In this document: in pieces, positions 34,115 through 42,717 of the stretch
Layout: each line of letters begins with the position of its first letter
How positions within the stretch are numbered: the first letter of the stretch is position 1
Position numbers and translations under genes: made by a program
Assembly: GCA_963843285.1 (NCBI GenBank)
Contig: CAWJJO010000017.1
Coordinates: forward strand, 62,001-126,000
Direction of reading: 5' to 3'
DNA: 64,000 nucleotides
DNA from: CAZDDB01 sp963843285
GTDB taxonomy: Bacteria > Acidobacteriota > HRBIN11 > JAKEFK01
Notes under the pieces: model-generated
Told to the model about the DNA's origin: nothing
Databases searched by the model: none
Seen by the model: only the letters and a program-made list of their open reading frames with translations

Positions 34115-35395
34115 TTATTTTGGCGCTTGAATTGCGTATAACGCTTCAAAACTTCGGAGGTATAGTCTCCCGTTTGAAATTACAGGCGAGGCTGCGATGG
34201 GCTCACCCATTTCATTTTGTGAAAGAATGGCAAACTGGCGTCCGGCTTTGATAACAGTTACCGTGCCATCTCTCGCGGTAATATAGATCTTGCCATCTCC
34301 ATAGACTGGCGATGCGCGGTGACGGGTAACGCGGGTGTGTTCCTGATAAATCTTCTCTCCGGTTTTCGCATCGAGGCAAATCAGATCGCCATTTTCGCGG
34401 CAAAGATAGACCAGACCATCCTGAATCAATGGGGAAGGGACATCCGGCGTGCCGTGTTCCAGTTTCCAGGCGTAATATTGCTTTACATTGGTGATGTCAC
34501 CAATCGAATCCGGCTTGAGTCCAAGGACCGGTCCGTTCTTCGCTGATGGAACGACGATCAGACCTGGAACGGCTACGGGAGATGCGACAAATCGCAAAGA
34601 TGGATTGTAGCTTTCCTTCGGATTGAGTCCCCCGCATCGCCAGATTTCCGTTCCATCACTGAGGCGATGCGCCGTCACATAATCGGCGCCATGAACCAGC
34701 AAGAATTCCTGTTTGCCGTTTCTGTATAAGAATGGGGATGCATACGAATGCTCGCATTCTGCGCGGGCATCGCTTTTCCGTTCCTGTTTCCAGATTTCCC
34801 GTCCCGTCGCTTTATCCAGGGCCAGAACGAGCGATGCATCGGCGTGCAGGAACTGCAAATAAAGCCGGTCGCCATCCAGTAGAGGAGTAGAGGCCATTAC
34901 AAAATACAGATTAAACTTCCCGTATCGTTGCTCCAGATTGGTCTTCCAAATCTGGTTTCCTTCGAAGTCGAAGCAAGCCAGATCGCCCGAGCCGGCGAAT
35001 GCCCATACATGCTGACCATCAGTGGACGGCGATGGCGCAGCGAAGTTGCCTTCGTCACCTTTCACCGTATTGTTTTCGGACCCCAGAATGCGCTTCCATA
35101 GAATCTTCCCATCCGTTCCGATGCAAAGCAGAACGATTGCATTTCCTTCGACTGAGGTCAGAAAGATCCGGTCCTCCCACACAACAGGTGTTGCGCCGGC
35201 AGGACCGGGGAGGGGGACGCGCCAGACGACATTTTCGGTCTTGCTCCAGCGCACAGGAAGTCCCTTTTCCAGACTGGTGCCGTCCCGCCGCGGACCACGC
35301 CAGTTGGGCCACTGCTCCGCATCGGCCCAAACGGAAATCACAACTACAAGCAGGAAGAAAAATCCAGTTCTTCGGTATTTCATCTTCTTGTTCAT
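34115..35395 (-). CDS. Secreted PQQ-like beta-propeller protein
   Basis: 426 residues, signal peptide MNKKMKYRRTGFFFLLVVVISVWADA. An eight-bladed PQQ-type propeller: WPNWRGPRRDGTSLEKGLPVRW at the N-terminus, and repeated blade motifs (DGKILWKR, ATGREIWKQE, DGTEIWRC, KTGEKIYQEH). The WPNWRG start is typical of the PQQ_2 family near dehydrogenase relatives or outer-membrane assembly factors. There is no haem or catalytic motif, so a binding or scaffold role is likely. Periplasmic. Confidence 0.9.
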   Translation of the reverse strand: MNKKMKYRRTGFFFLLVVVISVWADAEQWPNWRGPRRDGTSLEKGLPVRWSKTENVVWRVPLPGPAGATPVVWEDRIFLTSVEGNAIVLLCIGTDGKILWKRILGSENNTVKGDEGNFAAPSPSTDGQHVWAFAGSGDLACFDFEGNQIWKTNLEQRYGKFNLYFVMASTPLLDGDRLYLQFLHADASLVLALDKATGREIWKQERKSDARAECEHSYASPFLYRNGKQEFLLVHGADYVTAHRLSDGTEIWRCGGLNPKESYNPSLRFVASPVAVPGLIVVPSAKNGPVLGLKPDSIGDITNVKQYYAWKLEHGTPDVPSPLIQDGLVYLCRENGDLICLDAKTGEKIYQEHTRVTRHRASPVYGDGKIYITARDGTVTVIKAGRQFAILSQNEMGEPIAASPVISNGRLYLRSFEALYAIQAPK

Positions 35396-35450
35396 TCAGA
35401 ATGTAACCGGCGCCTGATCGATATGCAAGAAAATGCTCACGTATAGAGAG

Positions 35451-35470
35451 AGCGCGAGCTTCCAGCCTGA
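35451..35470 (+). repeat. Degenerate palindromic repeat half
   Basis: GAGCGCGAGCTTCCAGCCTG matches one arm and tail of the module family (compare the arm at 18709) but lacks the second stem. It lies in the divergent gap between the PQQ gene and the ankyrin gene. Confidence 0.5.
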
Positions 35471-35501
35471 ACTTTCAATCTGTTACAATAGTGCGCGAAT
35501 C

Positions 35502-36065
35502 ATGGTGAAAAGAATTGGAGCACTGTCTCTGCTCGCCTGTATGACGTTCTATCTGTCCTGTCATCCACCGATTTCCCAAAACCTGTCGAATGAGTGGGCC
35601 CCAATCCTGCACGCAGCTGCATCCGGAAATCAGGAAGTAGTGCAGGACCTCATTCAACATGGAGCAAATATCAATCAAACCAGCAAAGCCGGTAAAACCG
35701 CCCTGATTCTAGCAGCTCAATCTGGTGAATACGATATTGTGCGCGTTCTGATTCAAGCCGGCGCAGAAATAAGTCACGCAGAAGGTACAGGGGAAACGGC
35801 TCTGATCCATGCAGCCGGTTCAGGATATGCAGACATAGTTCATGTTTTGTTACAGTCGAGGCCGCAGAAAAATGATGTTACAAAGGCTCTCATTGCAGCA
35901 GCGGCCAACGGACAGGTGTCTGTTGTGAAGCTCATGCTTGAAGAGGGAGTCTCGCCCTCCGTTCGAAACCACTATGGGATCACGCCCGCCATTGTTGCAG
36001 GAATTAACGGGCAACAGACGGTCCTCAAAATGCTCGAACAGTATCATGCGGAATCTTTTCGTTAG
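35502..36065 (+). CDS. Ankyrin-repeat lipoprotein-like protein
   Basis: 187 residues from ATG 35502 (MVKRIGALSLLAC). The N-terminal hydrophobic segment has two cysteines (LLAC, YLSC), so lipidation is plausible but the lipobox is weak. Four or five ankyrin repeats follow (APILHAAASGNQEVVQDLIQHGANI, TALILAAQSGEYDIVRVLIQAGAEI, TALIHAAGSGYADIVHVLL, ALIAAAANGQVSVVKLMLEEGVSPS). Ankyrins bind proteins. The end overlaps the next gene's start by 20 bases, which indicates coupling to the membrane glycosyltransferases. Confidence 0.9.
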   Translation: MVKRIGALSLLACMTFYLSCHPPISQNLSNEWAPILHAAASGNQEVVQDLIQHGANINQTSKAGKTALILAAQSGEYDIVRVLIQAGAEISHAEGTGETALIHAAGSGYADIVHVLLQSRPQKNDVTKALIAAAANGQVSVVKLMLEEGVSPSVRNHYGITPAIVAGINGQQTVLKMLEQYHAESFR

Positions 36066-37452
36066 TGATTCCTCCCATTTACTCAAGACGAGGTTGTGGA
36101 TTCTGCTGCTCGTGGCGGTTTTTACCGTTTCGAGATGCATCTACTTGCTGATTGGCATACGATTTGACGCAATTCCATTGTTGTGGTCCTGGCATTACAT
36201 CGATCCATATCTTTTACAGAATAACCTGTTACAAAGCATCTACTATTTGCATATTCAGCCCCCATTGTTCAATCTCTGGCTGGGACTCGTGTTGAAGCTT
36301 GCTCCCTTGCATCTGGTTTGGATATTCCAATCGGCCTATTTGGCTATGGGGCTTCTTTTCTGCATTTGCCTTTTTCTAACGCTGAAGCAATTCGGTGTAA
36401 TCCCGCCGATTTCATTTTGTCTTGTTTCCTTATTCACGATTAGTCCATCGACGGTTCTTTACGAAAACTGGTTGAGTGATACCTATCCCGTAGCTCTTCT
36501 TATCTGTCTTGCGACGCTTGCACTACTCAAGTTTATCAGCACAGAACGGAAGACGTACGCATTTAGCTTCTTTTTCGTGATGTCCATTTTGATCATGACA
36601 AGAAGCCTTTATCAACCGGTATGGTATGTTCTGATTGCCGGCAGTTTGATTTTGCAGAACAAAGCGCTTCGAAAACAAATCGCCTTCTGTTCCATAATCG
36701 CTTTTCTTCCTGTACTGCTGCTTTCAACCAAGAACTACTTAGTTTTTGGAGAATTTTCCTCTTCCTCCTGGCTTGGGATGGGTATGTTTCGTGTCGCGAC
36801 TCATACAATGTCAAAGGAGAGGAAGGAAGAATTGATCCGTCAAGGCATTCTCTCTAAATTGTCTTTGATCAGGACTTATAGCCCGATCCCTGCTTATCGA
36901 CAATTCTTCAGCGGGGTTTCGCAAACGGATATTCCCGTGCTGGATCAGCAAAACAAGAGCACAGGATTTACAAATTACAATTACCTCGGGTACGTTAAAA
37001 TTTCCAGGCTGTATTTTCATGAGACGCATTCCATACTCCTGAATCATCCTCGCTACTATTTCGAAGGCTTACGCTCCTCGCTCTTGATCTATCTACGGAG
37101 TTCTGCCGATTTTCAGTTCTCACGTTACAACTACGGCAAAATTGCGGTTTTCAGTGGGCTATTTGACAGGATCATTTACTGGGAACTTCCGGATCGCCTC
37201 GGAGGCATTTGCCTTTTCGTCGCGGTGTTTGGTCCATTACTTCTTCTGTTCTCCATCCTTGACTTGCGCAAGTCATCATTTCGTGCGGCAGTGATGTTTA
37301 TCTGGTTCACCGTCCTCTATGTCACTGTGGTTGCGAATGCTTTTGAGCTTTCCGAGAATAATCGCTATCGATACGAAATAGATTCGCTACTTCTCATCCT
37401 GTTTGGTTTGTTCGTTCAAAAGATGTTGAATCGAATGCGGCGAAAGGATTAA
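36046..37452 (+). CDS. GT39-like membrane glycosyltransferase 1
   Basis: 468 residues from ATG 36046, overlapping the ankyrin gene (a longer open frame from 35938 is only its shadow). Ten or more TM helices. The first loop has HYIDPYLL and the family motif IQPPLFNLW, which is the lipid-linked sugar site in GT39/ArnT-type enzymes (catalytic Asp near the first loop). These enzymes move sugars from a polyprenyl phosphate onto protein, lipid A or a glycan at the outer face of the inner membrane. Acceptor unknown. Followed by a second enzyme after 11 bases. Confidence 0.85.
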   Translation: MRNLFVSDSSHLLKTRLWILLLVAVFTVSRCIYLLIGIRFDAIPLLWSWHYIDPYLLQNNLLQSIYYLHIQPPLFNLWLGLVLKLAPLHLVWIFQSAYLAMGLLFCICLFLTLKQFGVIPPISFCLVSLFTISPSTVLYENWLSDTYPVALLICLATLALLKFISTERKTYAFSFFFVMSILIMTRSLYQPVWYVLIAGSLILQNKALRKQIAFCSIIAFLPVLLLSTKNYLVFGEFSSSSWLGMGMFRVATHTMSKERKEELIRQGILSKLSLIRTYSPIPAYRQFFSGVSQTDIPVLDQQNKSTGFTNYNYLGYVKISRLYFHETHSILLNHPRYYFEGLRSSLLIYLRSSADFQFSRYNYGKIAVFSGLFDRIIYWELPDRLGGICLFVAVFGPLLLLFSILDLRKSSFRAAVMFIWFTVLYVTVVANAFELSENNRYRYEIDSLLLILFGLFVQKMLNRMRRKD

Positions 37453-37463
37453 ATCATTCCCGA

Positions 37464-38981
37464 ATGAAGATCAAAGTGTGGAAATCGCCGGCGATCATTC
37501 TTCTCTTTGTGCTTGTGAGCCTCTTGACACGCTGGTTGTCCCTGTGTGTGGACATCCTGGATCTGGACGAAGCGGGCCACATCATCGGGTCCTGGCAACT
37601 GCTCGCAGGCAAGCTGCTGTATACAGACTTTGTCGATAACAAACCTCCGCTCGTTTATGTTTATTACGCCCTTGCGCAGATTCTATTCGGACGCGGAATG
37701 TTTTCCGTCCATCTTATGACGGCGCTGGTGACGATTCCAGCAATCGCCTTAGGGATATATACGTTCTTTGACCGCAGCTCCACCGGTGTTTACGCCGCCT
37801 TTATTTTTCTTTTCTACAGCGCCTCTTTTCTGGCGCACGATATGCTGGCGGCCAATACTGAGCTGCTGATGATTTTGCCCGGGACCTGGGCCCTCACTTT
37901 TGTAAACACTCGCGAGAAGGGAATGCAAGCCCATAAAGTCGCTCTGGCATCTTTTCTCATCGGAGTTGGCGTTCTTTTCAAACATCAAATCGCGTTCTGG
38001 CTTCCTGCTATCGCTGTCGCAAATAGTATCGAATGTATTAGAAGGAAACTCTACGCAAAGTGGTTTACTCTTGGTTTCGTCATGGCTCTCAGCTTTTTGA
38101 TGCCGCTGATAGCGACGTATGCCGTATTCCGATTCTTTGGCGGGGCGGAGGCCTTCTTCCATTGGACGGTCACGAACAATATTTTCTATGCCGCCAATCC
38201 GATTTCGTTTCGCGAAGCGACAGGCCGGGTGGCCAGTTATCTGGTACCGTTCGTGCTGGTGACGGCGCCTCTCTGGTTTTACGGTTCTAGATCATCTCGA
38301 CTGCATGAGTCCGGCTACCGGAGCGTGCTGGTTTCCTGCTTGATCGTGTTTTCGATCCCTGCCGTTTTCATCGGATTTCGCTTCTTTCCTCACTATTTCA
38401 TTCAGTTTTACGTCCCGCTCACCCTTGCGGCGGCGCCGTGCGTGTCCGCACTGTTTTCGGAAGGAAAGGGACGTCGCTTCGCCCTCTACTCCGTAAGCTT
38501 GTTCCTGCTGTGCAACATCGTGAATGCCATCCTGTACTTCAGTGACATAGCCGTATACCGGGAGCGAGATCCTGTCTACAGAAACGTAGCGCGGGTGCTG
38601 AAACGCAGTCCTTGTTACACGGGTGCGACTCTCTTTGTATGGGGTTATGCCCCGATGTTTTACTATTACGCTGAAATGACGCCAGCCTCGCGCTTTGCCC
38701 TCTTGTCTCATGGAGGATTAACCGGCTATGTTCCTGGAAATCTTCAAATCATTCGGAATCGACAAAATGCCGACGGTCCGAAAAGCTGGAAGCTCTTGAT
38801 GGAAGATCTTGAAAAGAACCGTTGCACCTTCATTCTGGATACCTCGCCCGCGGCGATTTACCGGTGGGACCGGTATCCGCTGAAGGATTATCCGCTGCTC
38901 AATGATTATGTGAGCCAAAATTTTGAGCTCATTTCAACAGTCGACCAGGTAGCGATCTATCAGCGCCTTCATTGCCATTGA
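37464..38981 (+). CDS. GT39-like membrane glycosyltransferase 2
   Basis: 505 residues. The first loop carries DILDLDEAGHI, the two acidic residues expected of GT39/ArnT/GT83 catalytic sites, then KPPLVYVYYALAQILFG, the family proline motif. About ten TM helices follow and a soluble C-terminal part (TGYVPGNLQIIRN, SPAAIYRWDRYPLKDYPLLNDYV). It is paired with the previous enzyme in an apparent operon headed by the ankyrin protein. The pair probably acts on the same pathway, for example a surface glycan. Confidence 0.9.
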   Translation: MKIKVWKSPAIILLFVLVSLLTRWLSLCVDILDLDEAGHIIGSWQLLAGKLLYTDFVDNKPPLVYVYYALAQILFGRGMFSVHLMTALVTIPAIALGIYTFFDRSSTGVYAAFIFLFYSASFLAHDMLAANTELLMILPGTWALTFVNTREKGMQAHKVALASFLIGVGVLFKHQIAFWLPAIAVANSIECIRRKLYAKWFTLGFVMALSFLMPLIATYAVFRFFGGAEAFFHWTVTNNIFYAANPISFREATGRVASYLVPFVLVTAPLWFYGSRSSRLHESGYRSVLVSCLIVFSIPAVFIGFRFFPHYFIQFYVPLTLAAAPCVSALFSEGKGRRFALYSVSLFLLCNIVNAILYFSDIAVYRERDPVYRNVARVLKRSPCYTGATLFVWGYAPMFYYYAEMTPASRFALLSHGGLTGYVPGNLQIIRNRQNADGPKSWKLLMEDLEKNRCTFILDTSPAAIYRWDRYPLKDYPLLNDYVSQNFELISTVDQVAIYQRLHCH

Positions 38982-39048
38982 ACGGCTTCCAACCGGGGCA
39001 TCTTGTTTCCCGGCATGGGAAGCGTTAAACTTTTCCATCGAATTGGGC

Positions 39049-39555
39049 ATGATGAATACAAGCGCCATCCATATGTTTACCGAATTCAACCGGTGGGCGA
39101 ACGCGCGCCTGTTGAATGCCGTTGCTGCATTGACCCCGGAACAGTACAACAAGGATCTCAACAGCAGCTATCGTTCGGTGCGACAGACTCTATTTCATAT
39201 CCTGGGCGCCGAATGGATCTGGTTGATGCGCTGGAAGGGAATTTCTCCGACGGCGGCTCCTGATCCAAATGAGTTTCCAACGTTCGAATCCCTGAAGGAG
39301 TGGTGGCATGGAATCGAAATGGATCAAACCAACTTTCTTTCCAAGATCTCAGATGAAGGTCTTCAAGAAGTCGTTTTTTACGAGACAATCAGTGGGGCAA
39401 GCTGGCACCATCCGCTGTGGCAGATGATCTATCATCAGGTCAATCATTCCACTTATCACAGAGGGCAGTTGGTTTCCTTGCTTCGTCAGTTGGGAGCGCA
39501 GGGAGTTTCGCTGGACTTTATTTACTTTGCGAACGAAAAGCAAAACGCCGGTTAA
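39049..39555 (+). CDS. DinB-family protein
   Basis: 168 residues from ATG 39049 (ATG 39052 is also possible). Four-helix DinB/YfiT fold: MFTEFNRWANARLLNAV, VRQTLFHILGAEWIWL (first metal His), and QMIYHQVNHSTYHRGQLVSLLRQLG with the other two His. The triad HxxxH/H is the metal site of the superfamily. Role likely thiol transfer or stress; no partner visible. Confidence 0.92.
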   Translation: MMNTSAIHMFTEFNRWANARLLNAVAALTPEQYNKDLNSSYRSVRQTLFHILGAEWIWLMRWKGISPTAAPDPNEFPTFESLKEWWHGIEMDQTNFLSKISDEGLQEVVFYETISGASWHHPLWQMIYHQVNHSTYHRGQLVSLLRQLGAQGVSLDFIYFANEKQNAG

Positions 39556-39562
39556 GAAGTTC

Positions 39563-40765
39563 TTACAAACCTTTCTTTAAAATAATATCTCCGTTGATCG
39601 TCTCGATTCTGATTCTGTGTTGACCGCCCGCTTCTGGACTCTTTCCATAGATGTATTTTCGGGGGGTGCCTTCCTCATCATCCCATTTGTCGGTTTCATC
39701 CAGTTGAACTGGAAAATCACTGATGATCCGGTACTGGTTCCGCGAATGGGTTGTGTAAGCCAATCTCAAATCCAATGTCACGGAAAGTCCGGCCGGCAAG
39801 GTAACTTCGATATCTCCACTCTTTGAGCTGATGTTTACGTCTCGCTTTCCCTGTGATGGATTTCCCGTCATGACTGCAACGACATCTCCGCCCATCGTGT
39901 GCGCATCAATCCATCCATTAATCTTATCGATATGAATATCGCCGCCCATCGTAGATGCTTTTATATGATCGGCAGCCGAAGAGACATGAATATCGCCACC
40001 CATGGTTTCGAGATCTGCGCCCGAAGGAGCGTCTGAAATCTCCAGGTCGCCGCCCATGGTAGTCATTTTTGTTTCCTTCATTTCGGCGGCGTCCGGTTTC
40101 TTTTTCACATTCTTGTATTCGACAGTTCCGCCCATCGAAGATCCTTTCAGTTCTCCTGTAACGTCCTGAATCAGCACGCGGCCGCCCATCGTGTGCACCT
40201 TGCCGTCCACAACGGAGTCTGTGAGCGTGATGTTTCCTCCCATCGTGCTGATGGAAAGATTTCCTTTCAATCCGCTCAGTTCCAGCTTTCCACCCATGGT
40301 GGTTCCTTCAATCTTGCCTTCCACGTTATCAATATTGATACTGCCTCCACTGGTCTGGATATCGAGATTGAAACGCGCGGGCACTCGAATATCCAGATCA
40401 ATCCTGGCACGTTGTGAGTCTCGCCGGCTCAAGAACTCCGAAGTAATTTCGACGCCTGAGTCAGATTCAGTGACGTCGAATGTGCAGTCTTCCGGATAGC
40501 ATCCTCCGACTTCGCCGTTCACAGAAACGATTTCCTTTTCCCAGCCTGTAATTTGAAGTGATCCGCCCGTTTCGAGATCGATCATCAATTGCTTTCCCAT
40601 CGGGACTTGGAATTCCTTCTGGATCGAATTCGAGGAGGAAATGGAATCAGTAGAGCTTACTTTTGCGAGCAGGACGGGACGCGGCGATTCGGAGACAGCC
40701 GTCCATACTGAATGAAATAGAGAAAGAATCGTTGTGAAAAGAAAAACAAATTGATGCAGACTCAT
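39563..40765 (-). CDS. Secreted DUF4097-like beta-solenoid with 18-residue TMGG rungs
   Basis: 400 residues, signal peptide at 1-22 (LFTTILSLFHSVWTA). Between residues 139 and 293 the protein is a tandem repeat in which MGG recurs at 157, 175, 193, 211, 237, 255, 273 and 291: an exact 18-residue period except for one 26-residue step around an EMKETK insert. The rung before (TSGG at 138) and a degenerate one after (SGDIEV near 316) add further turns. Strand pattern GGxLEx / SGxxG fits a right-handed beta-helix. The N-terminal domain (about 50-130) has two close cysteines. DUF4097 is associated with polymer-like or adhesin-like surface proteins; binding partner unknown. Confidence 0.85.
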   Translation of the reverse strand: MSLHQFVFLFTTILSLFHSVWTAVSESPRPVLLAKVSSTDSISSSNSIQKEFQVPMGKQLMIDLETGGSLQITGWEKEIVSVNGEVGGCYPEDCTFDVTESDSGVEITSEFLSRRDSQRARIDLDIRVPARFNLDIQTSGGSINIDNVEGKIEGTTMGGKLELSGLKGNLSISTMGGNITLTDSVVDGKVHTMGGRVLIQDVTGELKGSSMGGTVEYKNVKKKPDAAEMKETKMTTMGGDLEISDAPSGADLETMGGDIHVSSAADHIKASTMGGDIHIDKINGWIDAHTMGGDVVAVMTGNPSQGKRDVNISSKSGDIEVTLPAGLSVTLDLRLAYTTHSRNQYRIISDFPVQLDETDKWDDEEGTPRKYIYGKSPEAGGQHRIRIETINGDIILKKGL

Positions 40766-40829
40766 TCAACACCTCTTCTCCTCATTTAGACGGAATGAAG
40801 TGAAAAAGGTTGGCTTCCGGCCCTCGATC

Positions 40830-41783
40830 TTAATTCTTAGGCAAAGCCGGGAATTTTTCTACCTTATGCCGAATCGGAGAGACAGTTCTCAGATAATCGT
40901 AAATCGCGCCAAGATCCTCCTCGGTGATTCCGGAAAAATCGATCCAGGGCATAACGGTGTTCCGCTCGTCGGTCAATGCAATTTGACGCATCTCAGGAGC
41001 TGTGTACTTCTTGAAAGCCGCGATAAAGTCCTGTTTGGACCACTTTCCGATTCCGGTTTCAGGGTCCGGGGTGATGTTGGCAGATCGGACTATTTCAAAA
41101 TTTCGACCTCCCGAAAACATCATGCCGGGAAGAGGCTGATCGTGTTCATCGGTGGGTGTATGACATGCCTTGCAATTCGCAATGGTCGTAAGATATCTGC
41201 CGTAGTTCGATTGCACTTGAGGATCCGGAGCCGCCGGATGAGGGATGGTACGCACAATCAAGTTCAACGGAAAATCCAGCCTGGTTCTCGGAACTTCATG
41301 CGCAATCGGCTTCAGGGACCGGATGTATGCAATGACGGCATACAGATCTTCCTGCTTGAACTGTGAAAATTCCTGATAAGACATAATCGGAAACAGAGGA
41401 TCTCCATTTCGATTGATCCCAGATACGATCGCGCGCGCGATCTCTCCATCACTCCAGTCTTTCAAACCAAATGGAGTGATGTTCGGCGCATATAGCTCGC
41501 CTAGACCTTCTCTTTTCAAAAACAGCGCGCCTTGACCTTCTGTTCCGGCAATAACGGGGGATCCATACGCTTTTAGATTTCTGTCAGAGTGACAATGAAG
41601 GCAGGGGACTAAGTGATTTGCGATGTACGCTCCTCGCTGGAGAAGTTCAGGCGTTGGCTGTACGGTAATCTGTGGAGGCGCCTCTTTCCTGGGAAACTTG
41701 ATGAAGAGAAAAAGAAGCGCGCCTGCGGCAAGCACGATCAAAACGCAGATTAAAATTCCAACGACTTTTAGAAGCTGTTTCAC
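40830..41783 (-). CDS. Membrane-anchored diheme cytochrome c
   Basis: 317 residues. An N-terminal anchor helix (LLKVVGILICVLIVLAAGALLFLFI) places it on the periplasmic face. Two haem motifs are CLHCH near residue 60 and CKACH near 207, each with a following Met-containing region (ITPFGLKDWSD..., NITPDPETGIGKWSKQDF) typical of class I diheme cytochromes. It would carry electrons between a periplasmic dehydrogenase and a terminal enzyme; no partner gene is nearby. The methyltransferase gene lies 22 bases upstream, so cotranscription is likely. Confidence 0.93.
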   Translation of the reverse strand: MKQLLKVVGILICVLIVLAAGALLFLFIKFPRKEAPPQITVQPTPELLQRGAYIANHLVPCLHCHSDRNLKAYGSPVIAGTEGQGALFLKREGLGELYAPNITPFGLKDWSDGEIARAIVSGINRNGDPLFPIMSYQEFSQFKQEDLYAVIAYIRSLKPIAHEVPRTRLDFPLNLIVRTIPHPAAPDPQVQSNYGRYLTTIANCKACHTPTDEHDQPLPGMMFSGGRNFEIVRSANITPDPETGIGKWSKQDFIAAFKKYTAPEMRQIALTDERNTVMPWIDFSGITEEDLGAIYDYLRTVSPIRHKVEKFPALPKN

Positions 41784-41805
41784 GATTCCCCCGAGTGCGT
41801 GTTTG

Positions 41806-42669
41806 CTATTCTTTTCGTTTCATCAGGACCATGCCGGCCTTTCTGAAACCTTCGCGGTTCTTTTTGGGAGCGAGCAGGGCAAGCACTTGCCAGACACGAC
41901 TGAACGGCATCAGACGGTTCAGGCGCGTGCCTTCATCGATGGTGGGACGGAACTCTGCAACCTCCCATCCGAGGCGGGTGAAGAAATCCACTCCTTCCTC
42001 AGGTGCGAATTGCATCTTCACACCTGCGGCAGCAAGCATCTTTCCAAATCGTTTCTGGAGCCATTCCAAAAGAATGGGTGATGCGATATCGGCTATCCAG
42101 AAACGAAAGTTCGAGTAGGACGCCAGGTCTGTGGCAAGCGAAGTCACCTGATCCGCAGGCAAATAGACAAGGAGGCCTTCCGTAATCACAAAAACCCGTT
42201 TCGACTCGGCGTCGATTCGTGCGAATAAATCTCGCCGTGCAGCAACATCCGAAAGATCCAGTTTTACGCGTTCCAGTTTGCAGACAGGTTGCTGGCCGCT
42301 CAATTTTTCTTCTTTGAAATTCAAAATTCCCGGCAGATCCACTTCAATCCATCGAAGCGTTTGAGGAAGCGACAAACGATAGGGTCGTGTATCGAGTCCT
42401 GCAGCCAGGTTGAGGACCGTATCCACGTTGTCGTTTCGGATGGCCTTCAGCAGAAGCTCATCGATCACGCACGTGCGCACGATCATAGCCCAGGCGGAGG
42501 ATTTCGCCCACGGCATTTTTTCGACGATTTCTTCGCCACGATTGCCGGCAAGCATTCGCGCATAGGGATCGTGAAAGTGCGCATCGGGACGTTCGCTCTC
42601 CATGGCACGGTACACCGCGACCCACATCGCGGTATCCGAAATATTTTCAATCGGCTTGTCTGTACTCAT
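41806..42669 (-). CDS. SAM-dependent methyltransferase, leucine carboxyl methyltransferase-like family
   Basis: 287 residues from ATG 42669 with AGGAAGG upstream. The Tcmp/Ppm1 pattern is clear: TAMWVAVYRAMESERPDAHFHDPYARML at the N-terminus, the SAM motif VLNLAAGLDTRPYRL, and WIEVDLPGILNFKEEKL. The family includes O-methyltransferases for small molecules; the natural acceptor cannot be predicted. It precedes the cytochrome gene and diverges from the MFS gene by 48 bases. Confidence 0.9.
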   Translation of the reverse strand: MSTDKPIENISDTAMWVAVYRAMESERPDAHFHDPYARMLAGNRGEEIVEKMPWAKSSAWAMIVRTCVIDELLLKAIRNDNVDTVLNLAAGLDTRPYRLSLPQTLRWIEVDLPGILNFKEEKLSGQQPVCKLERVKLDLSDVAARRDLFARIDAESKRVFVITEGLLVYLPADQVTSLATDLASYSNFRFWIADIASPILLEWLQKRFGKMLAAAGVKMQFAPEEGVDFFTRLGWEVAEFRPTIDEGTRLNRLMPFSRVWQVLALLAPKKNREGFRKAGMVLMKRKE

Positions 42670-42717
42670 AACGAATCGAACCTTCCTCATATTGTAGCGT
42701 ATGTTATCCTCAGAATT

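Noticed and set aside
42289..42717. Upstream extension of the MFS frame
   Set aside because: Antisense to the methyltransferase; the transporter starts naturally at MNDEKAPA.
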